Shown: positions 10,261-21,469 of the stretch, in pieces
Numbering within the stretch: the stretch's first letter is position 1
Layout: each line of letters begins with the position of its first letter
Source: Plantago elongata
Lineage: Eukaryota; Streptophyta; Magnoliopsida; Lamiales; Plantaginaceae
DNA length: 33,866 nt
Direction: 5' to 3'
Assembly (NCBI GenBank): GCA_036897095.1
Contig: JAYMSP010001286.1
Span: forward strand, 1 to 33,866
The notes under the pieces: model-generated
Seen by the model: the letters and a program-made list of their open reading frames with translations, nothing else
Databases searched by the model: none
What the model was told of the DNA's origin: nothing
Position numbers and translations under genes: made by a program

Positions 10261-13200
10261 ATGTCGTCATCTGCGCCGAAAGTTTGCTTCAATTCCAGCT
10301 GCAAAGAGTCGACTGATAAGTGGTGGAGAGGCTGGCGCCGTCGCAACGGCGACTATGCCAACCTCTGTGATCGTTGCCAGTAAGAAACAAACTAAGCTGA
10401 TTGTTTTTTTTTTCCTCAATTGTTTTGTTGTAATTGTTTTTTTTGTTTTGCCTGTTTTGTTTCATGTCATCTTTTTAGCATTTAATGCGTGAATTGGGAA
10501 AATAAGTTGTCCTACATGTGAGCATTGGTGTTTTCTATTGGAAGAGAAGAAATAGAAATTATGGTTTGGCGTGAAGCTTGCTGGTTGACTTTTGTTGGGC
10601 ATATAGGGAGGCAAATTTGTTGGTTGTGTTGTGAAGTTTTGATATTATTTTATTCGTAATGGTGATAGAGTGTACAATGAGGATTAGGCAGGCTTTCAGA
10701 AGGAAATGTGGATGGAGAAATATATAGTTTTGGATATAAAAATAAGGAGGAATCTTTTATGCAAATAGGGCTTACTAATACATATGAGAAGCATGACCCC
10801 ATGTTGTATGAGCATACTAATAGGGCTTACTAATATTTATGCTAATTTCAACTTTTGAGTTCGTTCCTGAACAAATGTTATAAATCCTTGTTTCTCTTCA
10901 ATAAACTGTGATGATACTAGATTATCTGTTAATGTAGAGTAACATAATTTATTATTTTCAATATTCAATTGAACCTGGAAATAGGTCTGTGAAGAAGAAT
11001 CTGATCTTCCCGAATATGTCAAGTTAAACAATATGAAAGTGTTATGTACTTGGCACTTTGCCAAAAGCATCCTGCAAAATTAATAGAACCTGAGTGCTTT
11101 GCAATGCACACGTGGGAGATGACTTCAAATATTTCAGTTATGTGATTTGAAAGTGTGGAGTACTTAAAAAAGTTCCCACAAAATTTATAACCTGGGAGCT
11201 TTTATAATTCCGATGAACACGTGGAAGATGTCTTCAATTATTTCGAGTTAAAAGCATCCTGCAAAATGAATAGAATTAGAGACTTAGAGTGCACTGCATA
11301 ACTCCAGTTTTTTGAATGCACATGTGGAAGATAACTTCATACTATCTCAACATAGCTTGAGCTCTTTTCCTTCCACCAAATCTAATTTAGTATAATCTGA
11401 CTCAGTGCTGTGTACGAGGAAGGAAAATTTTGTGAGGCATTCCACTCGAATGCCTCTGGTTGGAGATGCTGTGAATCTTGCGGAAAGGTAACATGGCTTT
11501 ACACTAATTGGAAAGCTATTTTGCTGGAATTAAGCTGGCATGAGTATTAATATAATAATGAAATGAGAAGTGAAAAGCTTGAATCTTTCTTGCAGCAAAT
11601 ACACTGTGGGTGTATAATTTCATTCCATATGTTCGTACTATTGGATGCAGGAGGAATTGAATGTCTTACATGCGCAAAGAGAAGTTACATTTTGGTAAGA
11701 CGATGGCTTTATTTCACTACTTGTGTTCTCTAAACGAGCTTTTGAAATCATGAGGTTCTCTGTTAAGATCCGTCTTCTCCGGTGCCCTTCCTTCAAATAA
11801 TCTTCAATTTGATGTGAGATATTCAAAAGTTGGTTGCTGGTCAATACTTATTTTATTCATCTATTTCCTTTGCAAGCATATCTGGTCCTGGGGTAAATTG
11901 ATAGTTTGTGGTAATCTTTTATGATTTAATGTTTGCTAATGCTAGATGTGTTGAGCTCTGGTACATGGTACTTGTTGGATATGCATGCTTGCTAAAATCT
12001 GTTAATGAATATTTCATATAAACCATTCATTGCCATATTAACGTGCTTGTATATATGAAAAATTATAGATGACTGTGGACTTAGTGTGAATACCACAATC
12101 ATGTTGCTTCAACAGAAGTACCGCCCTCTTTCTTTTTGCAGCTATTTTCTTGTAACATCTCGCCTGAGTATATTTATCACATTTACATGTTACAGACCCC
12201 AAATCCTGCATGGCCACCTCCTTCACCAATTCTTTCTTCAAATCCTGAAAGGATGAAAGGCCTCCCTGTTAAACCATGGACTGCACTTGCTGGTTCTGGA
12301 CCTGTACCTTGGCGTCAGGCGCCCAGTGTATTCAATGGGTCTAAAATACAAATTGGTGTACAACCCAGGGCCTCCTCTGAGGTTGACTTGTTAGGTGGCA
12401 TCAATAAATTTCAATTTTGCGAGACTTCATACACCAATCCTGCAGAGTTGAAACAAGAAAGTTCTTGTGAAAGATTGGTTGATACAAAGCCAGGGTTTGG
12501 GGCATTTGGAGGACTTCAGAATGGATTTACGGGTAGTGTTGGTCACCTGTGAAGAAGCTTTAGTCTATTATTACCTCCTTGCATTATTCTACTGTTCTTC
12601 CTCCAGCTAAGTGATAATTATTGCGCCATTTCAGGATTCAACCGAAAGGAGCCCATTTTCTCCTCTGTAAATGAGTTACAGACAATGGTCCCTAAAAATG
12701 AAACTCATGCAAACTTACATTTGGCCACATCTTCTTCTTGCAAATCTGTAGCTGATGATACCCATGTAGTAACTCCCTCGGCTGCAGCAGATAAACATGT
12801 GTGCTATCAGAATGGAGTGGACTCATCTGGCGAGATTCGAGTTAATAGCGGAAAGCCTCCACGAGATGGGCGGGGTAGAAACAACTTGCTACGGTATCAC
12901 CCTCAAATAACTAATGAGGAGCTTCAGCAAATTTCCACCGAGTATCCTACTCAGGATTCTTTTTTCTCATGTTTGTGTTTCATGCTTGGTGATTTATTTT
13001 CCATCTATATCATAAAAGACTCCTATGGAATTTTCATAATTGGTTGGCTTGGCATGCCATTGGTGTTTTGTGTTTTTGCAATTTTACCTTAGCTTTTTCC
13101 TAGCTCAAATTCTGTAATCACTCCCTTGTTCGAGAAAATGTTAACTGCTAGTGATGCTGGGCGGATTGGGCGCTTGGTGCTACCAAAAAAGTGTGCGGAG

Positions 13201-13665
13201 GTGAGTCCTTGTGTGCTCTTCTCTACCTGTATTTTTCTGTTCATTTACATGTAATGCTTGGCAACATCGGGATTTAAACTTCTGGGTACGCTTAAGGTAT
13301 GTTTCTAATTGGATGCTAGATTTTAATTTGTTGATACTATAAATGCCTGACTGTATACATGGTCAGAAGCATCCAGTATAGTGTGGCTTCATGCTTGTGA
13401 ATCATCTCAATGGTGTAAAAAAAGACCAATATTGCACCAGAGGGTTATGTCATTTTTTTAATTTGTATTTTGCGCATCAAGAAAAGGTGATATTCTGTTT
13501 TAGTCTCATGTGATTACAAATAGTGAATGATTAGAAATTCACAAAGGCTACTACTTACTTGAGTGTTCTGATTTTCCCCAGTCACCCAAGCTGAAAAGCC
13601 AAGAATGTCATTTTTAGCACTTATTGTTTACCATACCCAACCTGAGCACTCTAATTTTTTTAATC

Positions 13666-13731
<66 letters not shown>

Positions 13732-16700
13732 TCTCCCTCTTGGCGGATTCAATTACAAGAGGGCTAGGATACAAGTTTTAAGAGAAAAGTGAATGAGGTA
13801 GGAGAGATGGTAATAATGTAGGAAACGATTGAATGAAGTATGAGATATAGTGAATAAATTAGTTTAGAGTGTGCAAGAGAGAGATTTTCCATTAAAGGAT
13901 GAGAAGTTGAAAACTTGAAATTGGGACGTCAATGCGGGAAGTTGAATTCGGGACGGAGGGAGTATTATTTTATTCTCGGTTGCTGGTGTTGTCATCATGT
14001 CTACTTTATGACGCACAAGGGGCTTTCTATTCATTCTGTGACAATCTACTCGTATATTTCACTACAGGCCTATTTCCCACCAATTGCGCACCCAGAAGGT
14101 GTGGCTTTGAAAATCCAGGAAGCAAAGGGACATGAGTGGACATTTCAGTTCCGATTTTGGCCAAATAACAACAGCAGAATGTATGTCCTGGAGGGAATTA
14201 CTCCGTGTATTCAATCCATGCAACTGCAAGCCGGTGATGTAGGTAAATATCTGAAACATGACATGCTTGTCTGTGATATCTTTGCTCATCAAGTTGACTG
14301 CCAGCCAATGTAATTATTGGCATACTTCCTTTTTTATTTTATTTTTTGTAAACACAGCCATTTGTCTTAGCGTTAAGAGAGCTCACCTTGTCTGCTGTTG
14401 TCATAGTGATCTAGGTTTCTTGGTACTATTGTGCAAATGTTGTGTCAAGTGATGTCAAGTCTTCGGTGCATTTTTTATGCCCAAAGCTTCTTTATCATGA
14501 ATGAAATCCTTTTAACTTTAAAAAAAAAAATAAAAAATTCAACCTTGGCTGACTGATTGTGAAATCTTTTACTAGAGGTTATTGCTTCTTATTTAAATCA
14601 TAAATGATTTGTGGATATTATATTTTCAGTAACATTTAGTAGGCTGGAGCCTCAAGGAACGTTGGTTATAGGTGGCAGAAAGTCTACGCCCATTTCATCG
14701 TCAGCTCAGGTTTGTCCTCCTGTTCTAGAGAAACTTTTCCTATCCCTTTCAGCTTGTACCTGTATACAATAACGTATTTAAGTGTGACCTATTTTGTTAT
14801 TTAATTATCATGGTCTTCCCTCCAGTATAAAGCTTCAATTTGTTCTTACCTCTCCAGCTTGCACATGCAACATATATGTTTGGTTGATATATGTGTTTAC
14901 AACGTTTAAGTATCAGTACCTTCTGTAATTCCTAAATGTTTTCTGTCTTTACAAGTTTGTTACCTCTGCATTTCAACTTGATATTTTGATCCCTTAATAT
15001 TTCTGGTTTCCTATTTCTTTTGTAATCACTTTAGAAATCTAATGTAAAACTAATTTGATATACTTAATTATTGCCTTTTATAACAGGGAGATGCAGGCTC
15101 TAGTCGCTGGAGTATCACTGGTGGCAATTCAAATCTGAGGAGTGACGGTGCTAGAAAAAATTCTGGAGAGGTGACTTCTTCAAACTATACAACAAAACGT
15201 AAATCACCAAATAACCCAATCAACCAGGTTGCAAAAGCAGATTTAGGAAGTACCTTGGCCGAAGCTGACAGATCTGGACACACAGCGAAAAATATACCTA
15301 ATAGCAGGAGGAGAACTGGAAACTTGGGTGCGAAAAGTAAGCGCCGAAAAATAGAAAATGGTAATTCGTTGGAGCTGAATCTCACTTGGAAAGAAACTCA
15401 AAGGTTGATGCGCCAACCTGACACAATTGTGCCCTCTGTTTTTGTGGTGGAGGGTTGGGAGTTTGAAGAATTTGAGGTACCTATTTTGTACAAATTTGAT
15501 TGGTCAGTTCACATTGCGATGTCAACTTGTCTTTTTGTTTGCATTTATTGTACTGTCCTGGAACTGGGATTATTATGTTTTATGTATGTAATCAGATGCA
15601 CTTTAAGTAGACTTCACAAATATGTTGGCACTAAATAGAGAAGTTTTATACTCTTTCCATCCCGCCCAAATCACAATTATCTCCATTTAGGGCATCCCAT
15701 ACAAATTGCAGTTTAAATAATGGCAAGTTTTTAATATTATTCTCCCTATTTTATTCATTCTCTAACATCAAACCATAACTTCTGGTTGAATTTTTAATCT
15801 CTATGCTGTAGGCATATCTTTTTCCATCCAGTAAAAATAATGGAGAAGTGTTGTTAATGATGACTATTCAAGGCTTTCTATCATTTAGACAACTTTAGTG
15901 CTAGAAAATTCCCTTTTACATCTCCCTCAATCCTCTCAGCTTCCTGATTTAATTCTGTGTCAGGAATCGCCTCCAGTAATTGGGAGGCCTACTATTCTGT
16001 GGACAAATAATCTTGGGTACGTTGCACTCTCTTTCTAATCAGAAACCCTGTATGTATCGTATATCTCCAAACGTGTTGTCTGCCTGAGGTATTGTGTCGT
16101 CCCTTACCCTGGAGGAATTCTTACTGTGGGTCCTTTGATGCCAGTGAAATGATCCAATGGGTTCAATGTGAGGACTGTTTTAAGTGGCGCAAAGTTCCAG
16201 CTGATGCTCTTCTTCCTGCGAGATGGGTCTGTTCAGGGAATGAGTGGGACCTAGATAGGTAAAGCAGACCTTTGCTCTACTTTTAAATCTGAAGTCTGTA
16301 GCTACTTTTTGTTCCCTCTGAAATTTATTGCAAAACATATTGTTCTTTTGGATATAAAAAATAAAATGTAGGGGGTTCTCTTGTGGCTTTCCTTTTATCT
16401 CAAACTTTTTTTGTGGTATCATTTGCTTGACTTGTAATACTCCGTATCTTTAGCTGTGCAGCACATGTTTTTTTTTTGGTGAGTCTGTTTCTAAGAACAG
16501 GCAGCACTTTCTGTTCCTTTTTGGGAGAAGTAGAAGCTATGAATTGTAGCACACAAGTATATAAACTAAAATCCAACACAAAATGATGATTTCAACTAAA
16601 AAGCACGAACATATTCTCGTAGGTGTGTACAAAGTTTGAGCAATAATCCAAGTGAACCTCGTTTATGCAACTTGCTATAATGATATGTTCTTGCATTTAA

Positions 16701-18084
16701 AGCTGGGCATTAAAGTTTATTGGTTCTCTCTGCACCAGATCTTCCTGTTCAGCAGCTGAGGAATTAGTGGAAGGACAGCTTGAAGATATGTTGCATGATA
16801 TGAGTAAAGGTATGCATTTCAATTTTCTCGCACATCAGCGTTCTAAAGGTTTGTCTTTCCTATACTTATTGCGCATTACTTGAACTCTAATTTCATCATG
16901 CATGTGTTATTATGAGCTGTAATTAAATTAATGTTCCATTCCAGAACTTGATTATCAGCATAAACCAACTAAAATTACTTCTTCAAAATGTCAATGCAGT
17001 TTCTGAAGAAAAAGAGACAATGGAACAAGGCACTGATCTATCAACTCTGGATGGACTTGATACCCTTGCAAATTTAGCAGTCCAAGGGGGAGGAGAGGGC
17101 CTTCCAGCTCTTGCCGAAACCACGAAACACCCACGTCACAAACCTGGCTGTGGATGCATCGTCTGCCTTCAACCCCCGAGTGGTAAGGGTTTGAACCACG
17201 ACCCGTCTTGTGATTGTGTCGTTTGTAGTTCTTTGAAGCGTCGGCACAAAACTCTGATTGAGAGGCGCGATAAGAAACAACTGGAGAGGGATGCCGATTA
17301 TGCATCCAAGAACTTGCCACCACAGCAGTCACCTGAAAAGGCCGAATGTATGAGCAACCAAATCGCAATGCGTGAAAATAATGGAGGTAAATGTTCGGAT
17401 TCCCCTGCAAAAGGTCAAATTGACCTTAATATCCAACCAGATCGGGAGGAAGAGGTCTTACCAGGTTCCGAACACCTCATGAATTGCATTCCCGTGACTG
17501 ATGCTGAATGGTTTTTCCGGCAGCAGAGATCTTTGAACTCCAGTTTAGTCGGAAACTTCAATTCATCCGAGAAACAGATGCTGCTTAATGAGATTAGCGG
17601 CACAAAGCTCATCACTTCTGCTCCCTTGGAAGCCTGCAATGAGATTGGCAGATCGAAACTCAGTTGTACTCCCATGGAAACCTGTAATGAGATTGGCAGC
17701 TCGAAACTCAGTTGCGCTCCCATGGAAGCCTGTAATGAGATTGGCAGCTCAAATATTGTTAGTTGCAGTCCCCTGGAAGGTTGTAATGAGGTTGGCAAGT
17801 TGAAACTGAGTTGCCCTCCCATGGAAGGTTGTAATGAGATTGCAAGTTCAAAGTTGGTTAGTTGTACTCCCCTGGAAGACCGTAATGAGGTTGGCAGCTC
17901 GAACCTCAGTTGCGCTCCCTTGGAAGGTTGTAATGAGGTTGGCAGCTCGAACCTCAGTTGCGCTCCCTTGGAAGTCCGTAATGAGGTTGGCAGCTCAAAG
18001 CTCGTTGGTTGCGCTGGCTTGGAAGTTCGTAACGAGCAGACTGATCGGACAACCACTGACGTCTCAAGTTCTCAAGTAAACTAA
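10261..18084 (+). CDS. VAL: B3-domain transcriptional repressor of the VAL/HSI2 family with a repeat tail
   Basis: Thirteen exons: 10261-10379, 11406-11487, 11596-11694, 12196-12532, 12635-12941, 13104-13200, 14068-14242, 14630-14709, 15087-15476, 15964-16016, 16145-16258, 16739-16809, 17000-18084; all phases agree, giving about 1002 residues. In order: a PHD-like Cys/His region (about 8-97); the B3 DNA-binding domain (about 323-425, with [36 protein letters not shown]); a CW zinc finger (about 584-622: C588, C591, C609, C621 with W585, W594, W607); a cysteine-rich [13 protein letters not shown] segment (about 685); and the EAR motif IDLNIQP (782). VAL proteins bind RY elements and recruit Polycomb and histone deacetylase to silence seed-maturation genes; this one is presumably nuclear. 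Arabidopsis members are about 710-790 residues, so this is longer, mainly from nine tandem repeats at 844-986. The VAL1/2/3 class is not resolved. Confidence 0.92.
11060..11340 (+). repeat. Diverged repeats in VAL-like intron 1
   Basis: Motifs such as AAAAGCATCCTGCAAAAT (near 11062 and again near 11250) and a GAACACGTGGAAGATG-like string (near 11107, 11214 and 11316) recur, giving about three degenerate units inside the first intron. Confidence 0.55.
13664..13731. repeat. (AAT)n/(ATT)n palindromic microsatellite
   Basis: An uninterrupted AAT run flips into an ATT run of similar length, making a perfect hairpin-capable palindrome within VAL-like intron 6. Confidence 0.95.
13733..13962. mobile_element. 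Stowaway-like MITE in VAL-like intron 6
   Basis: It starts CTCCCTC and ends GGGACGGAGGGAG followed by TA, the classic Stowaway terminus. The ends share further inverted similarity (attcaa/ttgaat). The left TA is not preserved, possibly because the adjacent ATT microsatellite grew there. Confidence 0.55.
15651..15860. mobile_element. Possible decayed Stowaway-like MITE in VAL-like intron 9
   Basis: TA-CTCTTTCCATCCCGCCC at 15649 resembles a degenerate Stowaway end; the matching right end is not clear, so the extent is a guess. Confidence 0.25.
17605..18033 (+). repeat. Coding tandem repeats, nine units of 45-51 nt, in the last VAL-like exon
   Basis: Each unit encodes a variant of [16 protein letters not shown]. 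Unit lengths are multiples of three, so the frame never breaks. Two neighbouring units (about 17898-17990) are almost identical at DNA level, which suggests recent unit gain, while others have diverged. The most constant residues are Pro-Leu/Met-Glu, Asn-Glu and the Ser-Cys pair. Confidence 0.9.
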
Positions 18085-18857
18085 GCATGCTTGCAGCAGG
18101 GCATTAGTTTGATAGAATTGATATTTTATTAATTCAGTCTGCTTTGCCTGTGTGTACAGTACTTGATGGGAATTTAAGGTAGAGTAAGGCAATACAGTGG
18201 CTGACTTCTTGCATGGGCTGGGAAACTAATTTTTAGGCTTTAACATCTGAGTTTTTATCAGTTATTTAAAACAGCAGCATTTAGCTAGACTAGATATATG
18301 ATTCTTGTAGAAAGAAATTAAAAGCCTATATACATTACTTTTCTCTGTTTTTTTAGGTTTGCAGAGGGTTTCAGTTTCAATTATCCATATGCTATCTGAT
18401 CAGTCACCCCCGTAGGCGGATCTTCCTTATTTGATCGGTTAAGGTGGCGATTACTTTAGCAGGTCGGTCTGCCAAATCGATATGTGCCTTGTTTGCATTC
18501 GCAGGGACAATGTGGACTCTTTTGCATTTTGTAGGGTTAAAGGGAATAACTGACATGAGGTGGATTACATTACAGCATGTCCTTTGACTTGCTACCAATG
18601 GTAAAATTATTTGGTAGGATTTGAATTTTTATGAAGTATAATAGTCTTGATTTTAACATGATCCATCAGTTTTGGTCATAATTAAGTCTTCGTTCGTCTA
18701 CTTGCTATATACAGGCTTCCATTAATTCAGAGGATTAATCGGAAAAACCCATGGATATAAACTGACAATAATTCTTTCAACTGGGGAGATCCAATTTCTT
18801 TACACGCATATCCAGTTGTAACTTCGGATCTCAAACAAATCCCAATAACATTCAAAG
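18085..18857. other. Spacer between the VAL-like and syntaxin genes
   Basis: This should hold the VAL-like 3' UTR and the syntaxin promoter and leader. I see no further exon, and no clear TATA box or repeat. Confidence 0.4.
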
Positions 18858-19931
18858 ATGAGCGAACCTTACAGTCGCTCATCATCCAAGGATTTTGTAG
18901 AATCCAACAACCATGCCAAGTTCTGGGACATAGAGTCTGGTCGGTTAGGGGCCGACCGCAACCCTCATGCCATGGACGGGTTCAACCAGGAAATTGACAA
19001 TGTGAAGGAGGATATAGAGCAAATGGAGAAGCTTTACGCTGCGTTGATTGAAACCAGTGATGAAATGAAAGCTTCGAGCAGTGCCAAAATCTTGATGGAG
19101 CTTCGTACCCGGACTAATATGAATCTTGATCAAACCCTGAAGCTGGCCAGGCAAATCAACAAGAAGTTTGATGGGCTTATTTTGACAAATGCAGCCCAGC
19201 GAAAGAACGGTGCAGGGGTTGGGGACGGCTCTACCGACGATCAGACCCGTTCGTCTATGATAACGGCCCTTGGAGAGAGCCTGAAGGAGATGATGGCTAG
19301 GTTCCAGGCCCTGAGGGTCCGAGCGGAAGCCTATAATAGGCAGGTCATAGAGAGCAGGTAAATTTGCATGCAACGTTGATATTTCATCAATCCATTAGTT
19401 TGAAGATTTTAGTCAATCTTGTAATTGCCCTCTCTAAAGTTGAATTATTGATGTAATCATGTCAATGCCAGGTACCTTACCATAACCGGGGAGAAGGCGA
19501 CTGAAGAAGCAATTGACAATTTGGTCGCAAACTCAGACCTGGATGTATTACTCTACGATTCCATTCAAGAACATGGCAAAGGCCCCGTTCTTGACGTGGT
19601 GGCAGAGATCCAAGAGAGGCGCGATTGCATGAAGGAAACCCGAAAGAATCTGATGAACCTCCACCAGATTCTCCTGGGAATGGCGACTCCAATGGAAATA
19701 CCTGTTCGTGTAGCAGCTAATCCTACAGAGACGCGTCAAGCAACACAGCCAAATGCAGCAGCAGCTGCCAAGGCGAACGGGTTGAAGAAGTTAAATGATT
19801 ACGAGAAGGAGACGAGGAATCAGGCGTATATTGCCCTTGCGATTGCTTTGGTGGCCTGTATGATCCTCATTTCTCTGTATCTCAAGTTCGAGAGCAGGCA
19901 GGATCAAGATTGGACTGTAACGGATCCGTGA
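18858..19931 (+). CDS. SYP1-type syntaxin (Qa-SNARE family) with a degenerate SNARE motif
   Basis: Two exons, 18858-19357 and 19472-19931, separated by a 114-bp intron at the position used in SYP12-type syntaxins (..ESR|YLTITGE); the product is 319 residues, close to the family length of about 300-310. Residues 41-165 form the Habc regulatory bundle (GFNQEIDNVKEDIEQMEKLY, DQTRSSMITALG). YLTITGEKATEEAID and the first half of the SNARE helix (VLDVVAEIQERRDCMKETRKNLMNLHQILLGMA) are well kept. From residue 239 the sequence no longer matches: the zero-layer glutamine position is a proline (P244), and 245-270 is an Ala/Pro/Thr/Asn-rich stretch in place of the second half of the helix. A short KETRN juxtamembrane piece, a transmembrane helix (about 286-304) and a 15-residue extracytoplasmic tail follow. 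Relatives act in plasma-membrane or cell-plate vesicle fusion; this one may not form a normal SNARE complex. The open frame is intact, so it is not an obvious pseudogene. Confidence 0.88.
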
Positions 19932-21469
19932 ACCACCCCAAGAAGAGTTTAAGGATGGTTTTAGGTATATAACTATAAACGCTGTTCAATACAATGAACG
20001 GTTAGACCGATTGAACCGGGTTCTTTTATTAGGGAAAGTTATATGTACACGAAGCCTCCTGATAATGTCGAAATCCAAATGATCAACTGAGGATTTAGAT
20101 GAGCTGAGCCGATTTTACAAGTGAATCAGAAACCACTCCCGTTCCGTGTTTCTTAAACATTCTATACAAATTTGAAAATTAGCTTACCCAGTTTGCAAAT
20201 TTTGCACGCATTATACACTACCAATCTGTCATTCTATATACATTTTACGGTACACTCATTTGATGCTTGTAGTTTTGGTGTGTTTTTTCTCTTCCAAAAA
20301 GCCATAAATAAATGTAAGAAACAGACAATAAGATAACAAGTATCATGATTAAAGCTGATAAAGTCTGGAAAATAAACTACTGGATATCTACACTCAAAAC
20401 AACTTGTCACTTCCCCATACAACAATTCAGTGTATATTATAAATATGTAGTGAAACACATTCTCACTCACGTACACTTTCTCCCAACTCGTACCTGAACC
20501 GCGATACAATCTTCGTTGTTGGGCTCAAGGCTAAATGAGAGTTGGGCTTTTAGGCCAGCCCAGGTCCACTATAGCTTTGCCGCTAAAATGGGGATACTTA
20601 TTTTATTTTATTTACCCTTGTAGGCTTCTAGTCTAGCTCTAATTGAATTGAACCTGTGAATCCTGATTCACAGTACTTGGTGCTTGTTTCTCCAGCAGGT
20701 TAGCCAAATACTCCATTTCCGATTCTCTGTTCATGTTCCTTCAAATCATTCACTCTATTTTGATTAGCTCTTCTATGTGCTGTGTATTTCGCATTTGTTA
20801 TTTCGTCATTTTCGAATTTCAGGTTATCTATATGAATATCTATATGTTGCTTGAATATTGTGCTTTTGCAGCTTCTTCATTAATAAACGGATCTACTTTT
20901 GAGTTTCACTTGAATTCTCACCTGTTTTGGTAGTCAAAAGCCAAAACTAATTTGGAGAAGCTTTAATGAATTTTATACACAGTTCACAAATTGAATTTCA
21001 TAAAAATGGATATGTTTGTGCCTTAATTTCATCAGATTGAGTGCCTTGTGCTTCCATGGGTTAGTTTGACAAAAACTATGTGGTTGCTGTTGCGTGTGTA
21101 TGTATGATCCAAAGACTATTCAGCTTATCTCATGACTGTCTGACTGCAGAATATAGAGACACTTAAGATGAATGGGCAAGTGATGAACATCATAATGGAT
21201 CTATTTTTACCTGTCTTAGTTTTCTTCAACGTTTTTAGATGCCATTTCAGCTCTCCACTTCCTTGACACCATAGTTCCATCCTGTTAAAGCCTTTGGCAA
21301 ATTCATTTTTCAACATATTTGCCATCGTTGACAACATGACATTCAATCTCTATCTTTACCTCCTTGTGTTTTTTCTCAGTACCTGACTTATTGTGCTTTA
21401 CAGTGGCAGGCTTTGCTTTTATATATTCATCTACTCTTCCTCTTAGTTCACACCGACGCATTCCTGACA
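19932..21469. other. Spacer between the syntaxin and TatD genes, with a likely TatD 5' leader
   Basis: No extra coding exon is recognisable. A donor CAG|GTTAGC at 20699 and acceptors at 21403 or 21409 suggest a 5' UTR intron for the TatD-like gene, with transcription starting around 20550-20690. This is inferred from splice consensus only. Confidence 0.35.

Noticed and set aside
16991-17410. 139-codon - strand open frame
   Set aside because: It lies opposite the conserved cysteine-rich part of the VAL-like last exon and has no recognisable motif of its own.
17415-18056. 213-codon open frame on the - strand opposite the VAL-like repeat tail, itself repetitive
   Set aside because: It is the reverse shadow of the in-frame tandem repeats: 45-48 bp units keep every frame open. 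The + strand frame carries the EAR motif and continues the family protein.
18945-19373. 142-codon - strand open frame over the syntaxin
   Set aside because: Antisense shadow of the Habc-coding exon; no motif.
21413-21469. Upstream extension of the TatD frame reading as a hydrophobic signal peptide
   Set aside because: It begins with TTG rather than ATG and probably lies in the 5' leader exon; the family starts at the MIKLFDSHCH methionine.
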